From: Ferdinandcohnia sp047246645
Lineage (GTDB): Bacteria > Bacillota > Bacilli > Bacillales > Bacillaceae_L
NCBI RefSeq assembly: GCF_047246645.1
Contig: NZ_JBFOKR010000015.1
Location: 1-64,000, forward strand
Reading direction: 5' to 3'
Length of the DNA stretch: 64,000 nt
Shown here: positions 34,857 through 43,769 of the stretch, in pieces
How the letters are laid out: every line of letters begins with the position of its first letter
Numbering within the stretch: position 1 is the first letter of the stretch
The notes under the pieces: model-generated
Database searches by the model: none
What the model was told of the DNA's origin: nothing
What the model saw: the letters and a program-made list of their open reading frames with translations, nothing else
Made by a program: the position numbers and the translations under genes

Positions 34857-35360
34857 ATGGAAATCGTATCTTCGAGAAAAGAAAAGTTCTCAAAGCCAAA
34901 TACAAAAAACAGCAGTCTTACTAAGAAAGTCGCTACTATAGCGATTGCTGGTTCAATATTTGTAGGAGCAAGCGCAGCCCTTGGTTCATCTCCTCTTTTA
35001 GCGAATGTTGCCTCTTATTTCACGAAAATATTGAATGGCGAATCAGGAGAAATGTCACAAGCAACTTCTGCTAAAGAGACATCAACCCTAGCTGAATTAG
35101 ATACTTTCATGACAGCTTTAAAAAATAGAATAGCTTCAGAACTTGGAACTTGGAATGATTCAGAGAAAACTCGCGCAGAGGGTGAGATTCAGACTTATAG
35201 CGATGACCTACAAACAGAAGCTAATACTCAGGCAACAACTGATATCGCTGATGGTAAAGAACAATTAACACAAGAAGCTAATACTCAAATCGAGAGCGCA
35301 AAAGACGCATTAGATGCTAAATACGAACAAATCTTTCCAACTACTACAACAACTCCTTAA
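34857..35360 (+). CDS. Exported helical protein under c-di-GMP riboswitch control
   Basis: 167 residues, ATG seven bases behind AGGGGG. Basic N-terminus, hydrophobic signal or anchor at about 28-50 (VATIAIAGSIFVGASAALG), then a Thr/Ser/Ala/Glu-rich, strongly helical domain from 70 to 155 with the repeated words EANTQATTDIADGKEQLTQ and EANTQIESAKDALD, and a short Pro/Thr tail. No LPxTG motif, so it is secreted or signal-anchored rather than sortase-linked. c-di-GMP riboswitches in Bacillus and Clostridium often control surface and adhesion proteins, so a role in attachment or matrix is likely but inferred. Family not recognised. Confidence 0.7.
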   Translation: MEIVSSRKEKFSKPNTKNSSLTKKVATIAIAGSIFVGASAALGSSPLLANVASYFTKILNGESGEMSQATSAKETSTLAELDTFMTALKNRIASELGTWNDSEKTRAEGEIQTYSDDLQTEANTQATTDIADGKEQLTQEANTQIESAKDALDAKYEQIFPTTTTTP

Positions 35361-35370
35361 TAATATCATT

Positions 35371-35394
35371 ACCAGCCTTTTGGCTGGTTTTTAC
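35371..35394 (+). terminator. Terminator of the riboswitch-controlled gene
   Basis: ACCAGCC/GGCTGGT stem followed by TTTT, 11 bp after the stop. Confidence 0.85.
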
Positions 35395-35486
35395 TTTTTC
35401 AAAAAATTAACTAACCACTGCTTTTTTTTAGTAACTCTAACGCCAAAAATAGCATTAATTTAGGTACATTATGTATTTAATTTTAA

Positions 35487-35996
35487 TTAAGAAATTTTTT
35501 CTGCAAATATATTATTAGTAGGAATATCCCAAATTAATGACAATTGCTGTTTTGCGAAATATATTGCTGCTATTTCATTAAATATTTGATTATCCATGGA
35601 CATTTCAAAAGTAGTACTATACGTGCTATTGTTGCTATCATGTCCAATTATTTTATATACAATTTTTATCCCTTTAGAGATTGGCTCAATTCTTGGCTTT
35701 GTTGCTTTATTACTTTCTTGAATTAGTGTTATTCCGAGCGGCAAAAGATAATAGATACCCGCATTTTCACCTATATGTTGAGATAATATTAATTTATCTA
35801 AAATACTCTTTAGTTCCTCATAATCAAAAATACGTTTTTGAACGCAATAAAAATCACGTAACTCATTAATTGTTATTGTTTGGTTTCGGTTAATAAGTCT
35901 AGTAATTTTCAATTCATATTTTTGAGAACAAGTAGAGCAAATGCCTGGAATTTCAAGATATGCAAGAGGTTGAAGACATATTTTGCAGCGACTCAT
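35487..35996 (-). CDS. Zinc-ribbon protein, unknown function
   Basis: 169 residues from the ATG at 35996 (AAGGAGAATAAATTTT upstream); a longer frame to 36059 has no site. N-terminus MSRCKICLQPLAYL...GICSTCSQKYE forms a four-Cys zinc ribbon (CxxC...CxxC). A helical middle (FDYEELKSILDKLILSQHIG) resembling a winged-helix arm follows, then a beta-rich C-terminal domain. Looks like a small transcription or translation-associated factor, possibly phage-related in style. Not recognised further. Confidence 0.55.
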   Translation of the reverse strand: MSRCKICLQPLAYLEIPGICSTCSQKYELKITRLINRNQTITINELRDFYCVQKRIFDYEELKSILDKLILSQHIGENAGIYYLLPLGITLIQESNKATKPRIEPISKGIKIVYKIIGHDSNNSTYSTTFEMSMDNQIFNEIAAIYFAKQQLSLIWDIPTNNIFAEKIS

Positions 35997-36195
35997 AAAA
36001 TTTATTCTCCTTCTATTCTTTTTAATAGTAAGTATTTGAATGAACATCATCGTATACATAAAAATATCATTAGAGAATAACTTACTTTAGGATAAATACA
36101 TTTCTAAATTAAAATTATAGCAAACATTCAATCTATATTTTATATTTTTGGTTAAATTGGCTAGCTAAAACGCAAAATTCTAACAGAAAAGAACA

Positions 36196-36225
36196 AACAA
36201 GAGGTTATCCTCCTCTTGTTTTTTT
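36196..36225 (+). terminator. Orphan terminator-like hairpin
   Basis: ACAAGAGG/CCTCTTGT stem followed by TTTTTTT on the plus strand, with no plus-strand gene just upstream. Confidence 0.6.
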
Positions 36226-36305
36226 CGCTATTTATGGACCAATTATTTTAAACAGCCATAAGTAATTGGTGATATCTTTACAGACAGACTTGCGTCAAAA
36301 TTGCT

Positions 36306-36418
36306 AAAAACCGTAAATCCTGATTACAAACCGTATATTCAAATTAAAAACTGTAAATCCAAATTAAAAATCGTATTTTTAAATTAAAAACCATAAATTA
36401 AAATTAAAAACCGTAAAG
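36306..36418. repeat. 20-bp tandem repeat, 5.6 copies, exact period
   Basis: Units begin at 36306, 36326, 36346, 36366, 36386 and 36406, with consensus AAAAACCGTAAATCCAAATT. The A5 tract and the CYGTA core recur every 20 bp, about two helical turns, so they all face one side of the helix. Units are diverged at the right-hand half. Confidence 0.9.
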
Positions 36419-36453
36419 CTTTTAAATCACTAAATCACAAGCAAAAAAACACA

Positions 36454-36490
36454 CAAAAAAATGCTCTAAGCGAAAAATCACCCGAGCATC
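36454..36490 (-). terminator. Terminator of the isoprenoid operon
   Basis: Minus strand GATGCTC...GAGCAT stem followed by TTTTTTTG, 50 bp after fni. Confidence 0.65.
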
Positions 36491-36541
36491 TTCTCATTCA
36501 TAGTAGATATTTTACCTCTTTACCACGAAATCTACTACCAT

Positions 36542-37570
36542 TTAATCAATTTTCAACCGACGTGTCTCATGTAACTCTTGAATACTGGATACACCTATCC
36601 CAAACATCGCCATTTGTAGTTCTAAAGCTCTAATTTCCATCATTTCTACTACATCATCAACTGATTCGGTTGCTGCTTTTAGTAAACCTCTTGCGATTCC
36701 AACGATGTTTGCTCCAAGTGCAATCGCCTTTGCTGCATCTACTCCGTTCACAATGCCACCACTTGCGATCAAAGGCTGATGTTCACACTGTTTTCTTACG
36801 GATAATATACTATCAACAGTTGGGATTCCCCATTCACTAAAACTTTCTGCAGCAATTTTTCGAACCACATCTGTTAATCTCCGTTTTTCAATTTGACTCC
36901 AAGAAGTACCGCCAGCTCCTGCTACATCCACGAAAGCCACACCAGCATCGTATAATTTTTTGGCAACATCCCCATCAATTCCCCAGCCAACTTCCTTCAC
37001 GCCAACGGGAACCTCTAGTTCTTGACATAGCTTTTCAATCTTAGAAAGCAAATTTTTAAAATTCGTATTTCCATCCGTTTGAAGTACTTCCTGTAGACTA
37101 TTTAAATGAAGAACCAACATATTGGCATCTGTGATTTCGATAATCTTCCTACATTCATCCACACCAAACCCGTAATTCAATTGTACGGCACCCAAGTTAG
37201 CTATGATAGGTATGGTTGGCGCATAGTCCCTTAGCTGAAAGGACGAACGAAAGTAATCACTTTCTAACAAAGCTCTTGTAGAACCGAGTGCCAACGCCCA
37301 GCCTTTTTCCTCTGCAGCAATGGCTAAGTTTCGATTAATACTCTCGGCCATCTCAGCTCCTCCAGTCATCGAACTGACCAAAAAAGGAGTTTTTAACTGA
37401 TAATCTAAAAAAGTAGTATTCAAGGCGATGTCTTTAAAATCTATTTCTGGTAAAGCATTATGTATAAAATGGACCCTCTCAAATCCTGATGTAATCTGTT
37501 TTCCAGTCACGCTTTCATTCATTGCTATGTGAATATGTTCTGCTTTTCTCTGATTAATTTCTTCAGACAT
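36542..37570 (-). CDS. fni: Type 2 isopentenyl-diphosphate delta-isomerase
   Basis: 342 residues from the ATG at 37570 with AGAGGTG upstream (a frame to 37633 lacks a site). FMN-dependent TIM barrel: N-terminal RKAEHIHIAMNE, TPFLVSSMTGGAE, LALGSTRALLE, IPIIANLGAVQLNYGFG, VKEVGWGID, VDVAGAGGTSW and IASGGIVNGVDAAKAIALGA are the family landmarks. Interconverts IPP and DMAPP in isoprenoid precursor supply. Lies 97 bp downstream of a squalene-synthase-like gene, forming a two-gene isoprenoid unit. Confidence 0.93.
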   Translation of the reverse strand: MSEEINQRKAEHIHIAMNESVTGKQITSGFERVHFIHNALPEIDFKDIALNTTFLDYQLKTPFLVSSMTGGAEMAESINRNLAIAAEEKGWALALGSTRALLESDYFRSSFQLRDYAPTIPIIANLGAVQLNYGFGVDECRKIIEITDANMLVLHLNSLQEVLQTDGNTNFKNLLSKIEKLCQELEVPVGVKEVGWGIDGDVAKKLYDAGVAFVDVAGAGGTSWSQIEKRRLTDVVRKIAAESFSEWGIPTVDSILSVRKQCEHQPLIASGGIVNGVDAAKAIALGANIVGIARGLLKAATESVDDVVEMMEIRALELQMAMFGIGVSSIQELHETRRLKID

Positions 37571-37666
37571 ACTTTCACCTCTATGCGTACTTTCTAGAAA
37601 CGTACTTTTTATAAAAGAACTTGGCAAACCCACTTTACCAAGCTCTCTTTATTAATGTTCAAATGT

Positions 37667-38494
37667 TTAATCTATCTGAATTTCTTTTACCGTTTGTTCT
37701 ACTTCTGCACGTGTAATTTTTTCACGTCCATCTTTCATTGCCTTCAACGTTTTATGCGCAAGAGCAAGTGGAAGACGGCAGAAGAGTAGAATACTTTGTT
37801 TGTTCAGTGACTTCATATATTCGTCTGCTTTGGCTAAGTTTTCGTCTGCATATTCAAACAGCTCATTGCGAGTCCACCCATCAGGTACAAAACTCACACC
37901 ACGTTCCACTAAATCTTCCTTTTGATTACGCAGAATATTTACAGCTTGAAGCCCACGACCATACCCAATCGCTAGGTTTCGATCAGCTTTTACACCTGCA
38001 CAGAACTCCCATAGATCTGAAAGCATCACTCCGACAAGTCCCGCGACGTAATAAGTGTATTCATCTAAATCCTCACGTGTACGGATGCTCCAGTTTGCTT
38101 TTGCCCACTTCGCCATTCCGAATGCCATTTCACTACTAGCATTCATCACATAAGGCAGTGTACTTTTCGGACACGCTTGGAGCCACTCACTTAAACGTAG
38201 AGTAACTTCAGGCAGTTTACTTTTTACTGGCTCAAGAATCTGTAAATACTTCTCACCATTGAATGGTTGTTTAAACAATTCACTCATCTGCGTTAAAATT
38301 GAGTGTTTTACCTCATTGCTCAGTTCTTCATGGTCTTCAATTTCATCGATTGCTCGAAAGGATAAATAAGCACATGCAACTGTATGTTTTAATTCCTTTT
38401 GTAAAAATGTTATTGGAATATAAAATGTACGGCTTGTTTCTTTTAATACACGCATCGCATCTTTCGGGAAATTCATTTCATGTTTTATATTCAT
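37667..38494 (-). CDS. Squalene/phytoene-synthase-like protein (YisP-like)
   Basis: 275 residues, AGAGGTGGAG before the ATG. TSRTFYIPITFL and YLSFRAIDEIEDHEEL carry the first Asp-rich motif; Tyr/Gly-rich YYVAGLVGVMLSDLWE follows. The second motif, normally LRDxxED, reads LRNQKED, so its first Asp is replaced by Asn. B. subtilis YisP, which belongs to this family, acts as a farnesyl-diphosphate phosphatase instead of a synthase and is tied to membrane microdomains and biofilm. The altered motif makes a YisP-like role more likely than squalene synthesis. Paired with fni. Confidence 0.75.
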   Translation of the reverse strand: MNIKHEMNFPKDAMRVLKETSRTFYIPITFLQKELKHTVACAYLSFRAIDEIEDHEELSNEVKHSILTQMSELFKQPFNGEKYLQILEPVKSKLPEVTLRLSEWLQACPKSTLPYVMNASSEMAFGMAKWAKANWSIRTREDLDEYTYYVAGLVGVMLSDLWEFCAGVKADRNLAIGYGRGLQAVNILRNQKEDLVERGVSFVPDGWTRNELFEYADENLAKADEYMKSLNKQSILLFCRLPLALAHKTLKAMKDGREKITRAEVEQTVKEIQID

Positions 38495-38584
38495 TTACTC
38501 CACCTCTAAATGCCGCCTATATTAGCCACAGGTTTTGTTATTTCTTTTAAAAATCTAAGTTTATAGTATCACATACTATTATTC

Positions 38585-41500
38585 TTATTGTAAAACTTCC
38601 TCACCCTGGTAGATCCGATAAGCTGGAACAATGGTGTCTGACACAATTTCTTTCCCTTTTTCTCGAATGAAGTCCAATTTGTAGTAGGCTTCAAATCGTT
38701 GGCTGATCTCGGTTTTTACCAATTCTGGCGGCGTAACCACGATGAATTGGAACTTAAGCTTTTCGGCAACCGCAAATATTGGGTCAAGGACGTGTGCAGA
38801 TGCTGCTTGTCCGAATGGATTATCGCAGACTAACGGAACCCAGCTTTGGTCGGTTTCACTTTTCACTGATAATAACATCATCATCATAACCATTCGGGCT
38901 GATAGCTTTTGTCCTCCGCTACCGTCGGATTTCGTCTTGGAGCCTTGGTTAATCGTTTGCCAGGTTGAATAATGCTCTCTTTGCGGTTTTCCGTACATAA
39001 AGGCATTATCAGTTCTCATGTTATAGACAAGTAATTCAGGATATCGGTTTCGAAGCGATACAAATAGAATTTGCTCATCGCTGATAAGTTGTTTAATTTC
39101 TTGGTCTAACGCCAAATTATTATCATCAATTACGTCAAATTGTTTCGTAATTTTAGTAATGGCGGAAACAAAATGCTGCTTTAATAACGGCTCAATATCT
39201 TCTGCCTTTTTAGGTAAAATGTCTTCTTTCAGTTGGACAAGTGGAAACGTTCCTCGCTCATTTTTAAGTCTCATTTTTGCAATCATGGAACGAATCGCCT
39301 CTGAAATGCTCATTACCTTCATGCTGGCGCGGCTAGCCCAGAAGTTTTGCGCCTTCTCTGCTCGTTCTTTATCACGTTCTAATTGTTCCAACCCACTCTG
39401 TGAGAACTTCTTCATATTCTTAACAACGGTTTGGATATGGAGATAATGTCTTGTATCCATATGGTCCAGTGTAGTTAACACTTCATTTTTGAAACGCGCT
39501 TCCCAATCCTTACCTTCGATTGTAAGCTTCACATTACGCAGTGATTGCTCGATTTTTGCATGCTTCTCTTGACCTTTGTCCTGAATCGCTTGATGGTCTT
39601 CGCACCATGATAAAATACTAGCCTTACCTTGGTTCTTTATTTTATCAATATCGTTTTCAGTAAATGCCGCTGCTTCTTCCTTCAGAATAACCGACAGAGT
39701 CAATAAGTCCCCTTCGTAATTCGTGATATTCGTTTCTGTCTCTTTTTTGTGCTTTTCCGCCTGTTTTATTTCCTCATTCGTTATTCTAGTTAAGTCTTTA
39801 ATTTCTAACTCTTTTACCTCTAAGTCTAAGTCTTCCCATTCTTCCGGCTGTTTTTCATGCTTGGTAATCTTTTTCCCGGCCTTACCACGTTGTTCGGTCG
39901 CATGTTTTAGGGACGTTTCAGCAACGGTCACAGCCGTACTTTGTTCACGTTCCTCTTTTTCAGCTTTCTTTGCTTCACGATTAGCGGTTTGCAGCATCGT
40001 TTCCAATATAGGTAACGGTTCATCTGGTACTGAAACTTGCTTCCAATCCTCATTAAGAGTAGTTAGCTTTTTCTCTATTTTCTTCTGTTCCTTTACTTCC
40101 GCTTCCTTTTTCGCCTGAATAACAAGTAATTCGAAAGCCTGTTCTTCCTTTGATTTTTGAAGCTGTTTTAGCTCTTCAATGCTTCCATTTAGCTCATCTA
40201 CCACATGTAGTGAAAGATGAGGAACCTCTTCGCTTAGATCAGCTTTTTCTTCATTAGGAAAACCCGCTTCTTCGATAAAAAAGGCAATTTCTTTAATATT
40301 TTGTTCAATTGTAAGCTTCCATTCAAAATAGGTTTGCTTCCAATTGGTTTGGAGTTCAACGAAATTTTTATGCTCTTTTCCTATTTCCTGCTGCGCAGCT
40401 GTGAAAGCTTCTCTTTGTTTCTCTTTTTCTATTTTCACCCGTTTATTTTCTTCATGCAGAACTTTTTTTTGCTCAAAATCCTCTAAAGAGGCTACGTCTT
40501 TTGTAAGCTTTTCTATCTTTCGATTTGTTTTCTCTAGCTCTTCTTTTAGCTGAAGCTGGATTTTTCTTTCTTTTTCCTCTTGTATTTTGATTTCAGTTAA
40601 CTTTGTCTTCTTCGAAACAAGAGCATTTTGTTCCTGGTTAATTGCTTTTTCATAATCACTAGAAAGCTCACTTGATGAAAATCGATCGATTTCTTTTAAA
40701 ATACGACGTAATGATGTTTCTGTTTTTTCAATTTCAACAAGTATCTCTTTCTTATCTTCTATCTGTTTCGCAATCTCAATTTTCCAGCTAGTAAACTGAT
40801 TTTTATCGGTTAATAAGTCTCTTTCTGTTCCATTAATGATCACAAAGGAAAGTTCTTGGTGGTCATTATTCATTTCCTCACGCAAGAAAATCGGTACAGG
40901 ACTCTTAAACATCCTTCCGGAAAGAACCTGCTGGTTAATCTTATGCCATTGATGACCACTCACAACCAATCCATATGGAAGTAGTGGATACTTTACTAGA
41001 TTACTTGCCATTTCCTCCACACTTAAAGATTGTAGAAATTGACTTCCATAAAACACATCAATGCCAGTCTTCACATCGATCCATTCCTTTAGTTCCTTCA
41101 CATCGTTATTCGGAATCCAAAAGTGCTCATCGTTTAAGGAGTGGTCCAGCTGTGTTTCCCACAGTTCTTTTTTAATTTGCTCACCTTGTTCACGGTTTTG
41201 ACTCAGTTTTTCTTCTACCTGGATGGCATACTTTGATAAAAGAGAATGAGTAAACTGTGGCGTGACATCTTCCAGTAAACCATGAAGCATACCATATAAT
41301 GTTGCTTCTTTTTGTTTTTGAGCTTCATTTGCAGAATGTAAGTCCTGATATTTCTCTTCTGAGAATTGAATAGATTGGACAAGTGTTCCATGTGATGTTG
41401 CAAGCTGATTTTGTCGGTTGTTTGATTCTTTCTCTTTTATCTTCAGCTCTTCTAATCTAGCCTTTCTTTCATCAATCTGGTTGGATTTACTCTCAATAAA

Positions 41501-43048
41501 TCCCTGTAAGTCGTATGTGATCCGGTCACCAAATTCTTGTTTCAGGGCCTCTTCCTTCGATTCGAAGGCATGAATCTGAGAATATAGCAAATCGATTTCA
41601 CTACCAAGCTTTGCGATATCCTTATTCTTTTGTTTCTCTTGCCTTGATAGCTCATCTTCACTTTTCTTTAAATACTTTTGGTACCCATAGAACTGCTTCA
41701 CTGCTTCTTGAATTGACAATTTAGCTTGCTGCCACTGACTTGCTGCTTCTTTTTTAATTTCATCCATTCTTTGATTCACTTGCTCTAAACCACTATTTTG
41801 TTCCAATATAGCAATTTGCTGTGAAAGTGAGCGGATGGTTTGTTCATACTCGCTCCACTCTTTTAATAACTGAAGAAAAGCAAGCTCTTCTCTTCGTTCC
41901 TGTTTCTCCTGAACAACGGCTTCTAAGGAAGAATGTTTCTCCTTCTCTTCTACCAATTTCTTTTCCCAATCCAAGACAACTCTGTGTGCTAACGCATACT
42001 CTAAGTTGTCTTTTTGATAACGTAGGTCGGTTTGCTTTAAGGTTAATTTTTCAATGTCTTTTTCTAACGTAACCAACATTTCTTCTTCTGTTTGCTTAAC
42101 ATGTTCAAGGGCACCAAGTAATTGTCTGCCTTGCTTTATGCTTTCATCCACGATTTCTTTATGTTCAATCCCTTTTCCTAAATGCTCTTCGAAAGGGACA
42201 ATATCTTCTAAGAACTCTTTATGGGCTTGTTCTCTTTTTAAAAGAACTGGCAGATCCTTTGCAATACTAGCTTGACTCTTGAAAATCTCTACCAAATCGT
42301 TCTTTTGATGTTCCGTTCGATGGAGAACACCACTAACAGTAGGAATGATTCGTTTTTGAAACAGAGAATGGTCATCCTCAGCTCCCTCAAAGTATTTTCC
42401 AACTCCGCCTTCATCCTTGTTAATGTCCTTCATAATGTCCCAGTCTTTACGATTGATTCCGTACGTATCAAGGATGCGATAATGCTTCTTCGTATCCTTG
42501 TAAACGTCATAACCGTTCCATTTTAAATAGTCCTTCAAGCCTTCTGTGTCGGCCACTTCGTCATTTTCAAAGAGTGGAATATGCTCAAGAGCTGCCTCTT
42601 CATTCTGTTCAAAGTCTCTTGTATAAAAGGTAATATTGGGAAGGATTTTCGCTTCCTGCTCCAATGTTTTCCTTTCATCTCCATTTTCTTCACTCATCGA
42701 GATCCGCTGTTCAGCAGAGAACATTCCTCCTGTAATGAGATGCCTGCGATCTGCTCCATCCAATTCCCATTGAATCACAACATGAAACGTATACGGAATG
42801 AATTGTTCTTTATTGTTAAAAAAGAACTGCTGATAATAACGATTGTTTTGTTTTCCCCATGAAGTACCAGGCTTAAGAATTTGGAAGATTGTTTGAAGGA
42901 AAACACCTTTCCCACCACCATTCATCATTGCAATGAGTCCATTTGTTGAGGTCTGATTGTTATGGAAATTAAAAGTGGTATCTTTATATTGTTTTTGCAT
43001 GCCATCATACTTCAGGTTAACAATTCTAATTCGATGGATTTTCGGCAT
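38585..43048 (-). CDS. jetC: JetC, SMC-like ATPase of Wadjet
   Basis: 1487 residues from the ATG at 43048 (GAGGAGG six bases upstream; an ATG two codons earlier abuts the site). N-terminal ATPase half with MNGGGKGVFLQTIF near residue 46, two very long coiled coils around a central hinge (about 560-800), and a C-terminal half with signature SGGQKLSARM near 1378 and Walker B VPLVCDNPFGQA near 1408. This MukB/SMC architecture with jetABD neighbours identifies JetC, the DNA-loop-extruding motor that senses small closed circles. The Walker A ends GKG, not GK(S/T). Overlaps the end of jetB by 23 bp. Confidence 0.92.
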   Translation of the reverse strand: MPKIHRIRIVNLKYDGMQKQYKDTTFNFHNNQTSTNGLIAMMNGGGKGVFLQTIFQILKPGTSWGKQNNRYYQQFFFNNKEQFIPYTFHVVIQWELDGADRRHLITGGMFSAEQRISMSEENGDERKTLEQEAKILPNITFYTRDFEQNEEAALEHIPLFENDEVADTEGLKDYLKWNGYDVYKDTKKHYRILDTYGINRKDWDIMKDINKDEGGVGKYFEGAEDDHSLFQKRIIPTVSGVLHRTEHQKNDLVEIFKSQASIAKDLPVLLKREQAHKEFLEDIVPFEEHLGKGIEHKEIVDESIKQGRQLLGALEHVKQTEEEMLVTLEKDIEKLTLKQTDLRYQKDNLEYALAHRVVLDWEKKLVEEKEKHSSLEAVVQEKQERREELAFLQLLKEWSEYEQTIRSLSQQIAILEQNSGLEQVNQRMDEIKKEAASQWQQAKLSIQEAVKQFYGYQKYLKKSEDELSRQEKQKNKDIAKLGSEIDLLYSQIHAFESKEEALKQEFGDRITYDLQGFIESKSNQIDERKARLEELKIKEKESNNRQNQLATSHGTLVQSIQFSEEKYQDLHSANEAQKQKEATLYGMLHGLLEDVTPQFTHSLLSKYAIQVEEKLSQNREQGEQIKKELWETQLDHSLNDEHFWIPNNDVKELKEWIDVKTGIDVFYGSQFLQSLSVEEMASNLVKYPLLPYGLVVSGHQWHKINQQVLSGRMFKSPVPIFLREEMNNDHQELSFVIINGTERDLLTDKNQFTSWKIEIAKQIEDKKEILVEIEKTETSLRRILKEIDRFSSSELSSDYEKAINQEQNALVSKKTKLTEIKIQEEKERKIQLQLKEELEKTNRKIEKLTKDVASLEDFEQKKVLHEENKRVKIEKEKQREAFTAAQQEIGKEHKNFVELQTNWKQTYFEWKLTIEQNIKEIAFFIEEAGFPNEEKADLSEEVPHLSLHVVDELNGSIEELKQLQKSKEEQAFELLVIQAKKEAEVKEQKKIEKKLTTLNEDWKQVSVPDEPLPILETMLQTANREAKKAEKEEREQSTAVTVAETSLKHATEQRGKAGKKITKHEKQPEEWEDLDLEVKELEIKDLTRITNEEIKQAEKHKKETETNITNYEGDLLTLSVILKEEAAAFTENDIDKIKNQGKASILSWCEDHQAIQDKGQEKHAKIEQSLRNVKLTIEGKDWEARFKNEVLTTLDHMDTRHYLHIQTVVKNMKKFSQSGLEQLERDKERAEKAQNFWASRASMKVMSISEAIRSMIAKMRLKNERGTFPLVQLKEDILPKKAEDIEPLLKQHFVSAITKITKQFDVIDDNNLALDQEIKQLISDEQILFVSLRNRYPELLVYNMRTDNAFMYGKPQREHYSTWQTINQGSKTKSDGSGGQKLSARMVMMMMLLSVKSETDQSWVPLVCDNPFGQAASAHVLDPIFAVAEKLKFQFIVVTPPELVKTEISQRFEAYYKLDFIREKGKEIVSDTIVPAYRIYQGEEVLQ

Positions 43049-43769
43049 GCTCATCCTCCTCTTTTGTTATCAGTTTTTTAAACATTTCATATCGATCATA
43101 ATCGTGATAGAGGTATTCAATTCTCTCAAACAGCTCTTGCTTCGGAATCACCTTGGGTATGTCGTCCCGGTCAAGAATGACAATAAGACCCTCTGACTCT
43201 AATAAGCGCATACTACTGGCAATTAAACCAATTCTAGTTCTTCTATTGCCTTTCTTAACACTTTCATCCGTGTCGACCTCCATGTATTTCCAGGTTGTCA
43301 CAACTTCCTTCATATCAATTCGTTCTTCTTCACCAAAGTCAGGCTTTGACTTAAGAATACTATCCCAATTCATAATGAGGTCGTTCACATCACGTTCTAA
43401 TGCGTAATAGCTTATTCCTTCCCGCTTTGTGCGGATTCTCGCAGCCTGGTTACGGTCGATTGCTGCTAAAAAGGTCATAATGACAACACTTATAAGATGG
43501 AAGTGTTTTTTTGTTTCGATTTGGCGATGTTTATCTTTCATATGTGTGAAATTAGTAGCAAAGACAGAGCCAGTTGGCTGTACAACTAAATGGATCCGTT
43601 TAGGTGATTCGATGATATATGTACCAGATTCGTCAGCTAATAAAAGAACTGTCTGTCTCACTTCTGGATCAAAATACACTTGAAAGTGTTCGCTATTTTC
43701 GTCGATTACTTTATCTTTTAACAGCGTAAAATAAATCGCTGATGCCTTTTTGATTGTTTCTGCACTCAT
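43026..43769 (-). CDS. jetB: JetB, MukE-like (kite) subunit of Wadjet
   Basis: 247 residues. The ATG at 43769 shares its A with the jetA stop (TGATG) and has GAAGGAGG upstream. Winged-helix, soluble, acidic: SAETIKKASAIYFTLLKDKV at the start and a helical C-terminus (RRTRIGLIASSMRLLESEGL) typical of MukE/kite proteins that bind the kleisin. Partner of JetA and JetC in the Wadjet complex. The final 23 bp overlap jetC. Confidence 0.88.
   Translation of the reverse strand: MSAETIKKASAIYFTLLKDKVIDENSEHFQVYFDPEVRQTVLLLADESGTYIIESPKRIHLVVQPTGSVFATNFTHMKDKHRQIETKKHFHLISVVIMTFLAAIDRNQAARIRTKREGISYYALERDVNDLIMNWDSILKSKPDFGEEERIDMKEVVTTWKYMEVDTDESVKKGNRRTRIGLIASSMRLLESEGLIVILDRDDIPKVIPKQELFERIEYLYHDYDRYEMFKKLITKEEDEHAENPSN

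Larger units (their letters stand above)
35997..36541. other. Intergenic with hairpin and 20-bp tandem repeat
   Basis: Contains a plus-strand terminator-like stem (36196-36225), the tandem repeat at 36306-36418 and the terminator of fni (36454-36490). No coding frame looks real. Confidence 0.6.

Noticed and set aside
36306..36418. Tandem repeat as a CRISPR array
   Set aside because: Units are directly adjacent with no spacers and no cas genes nearby.
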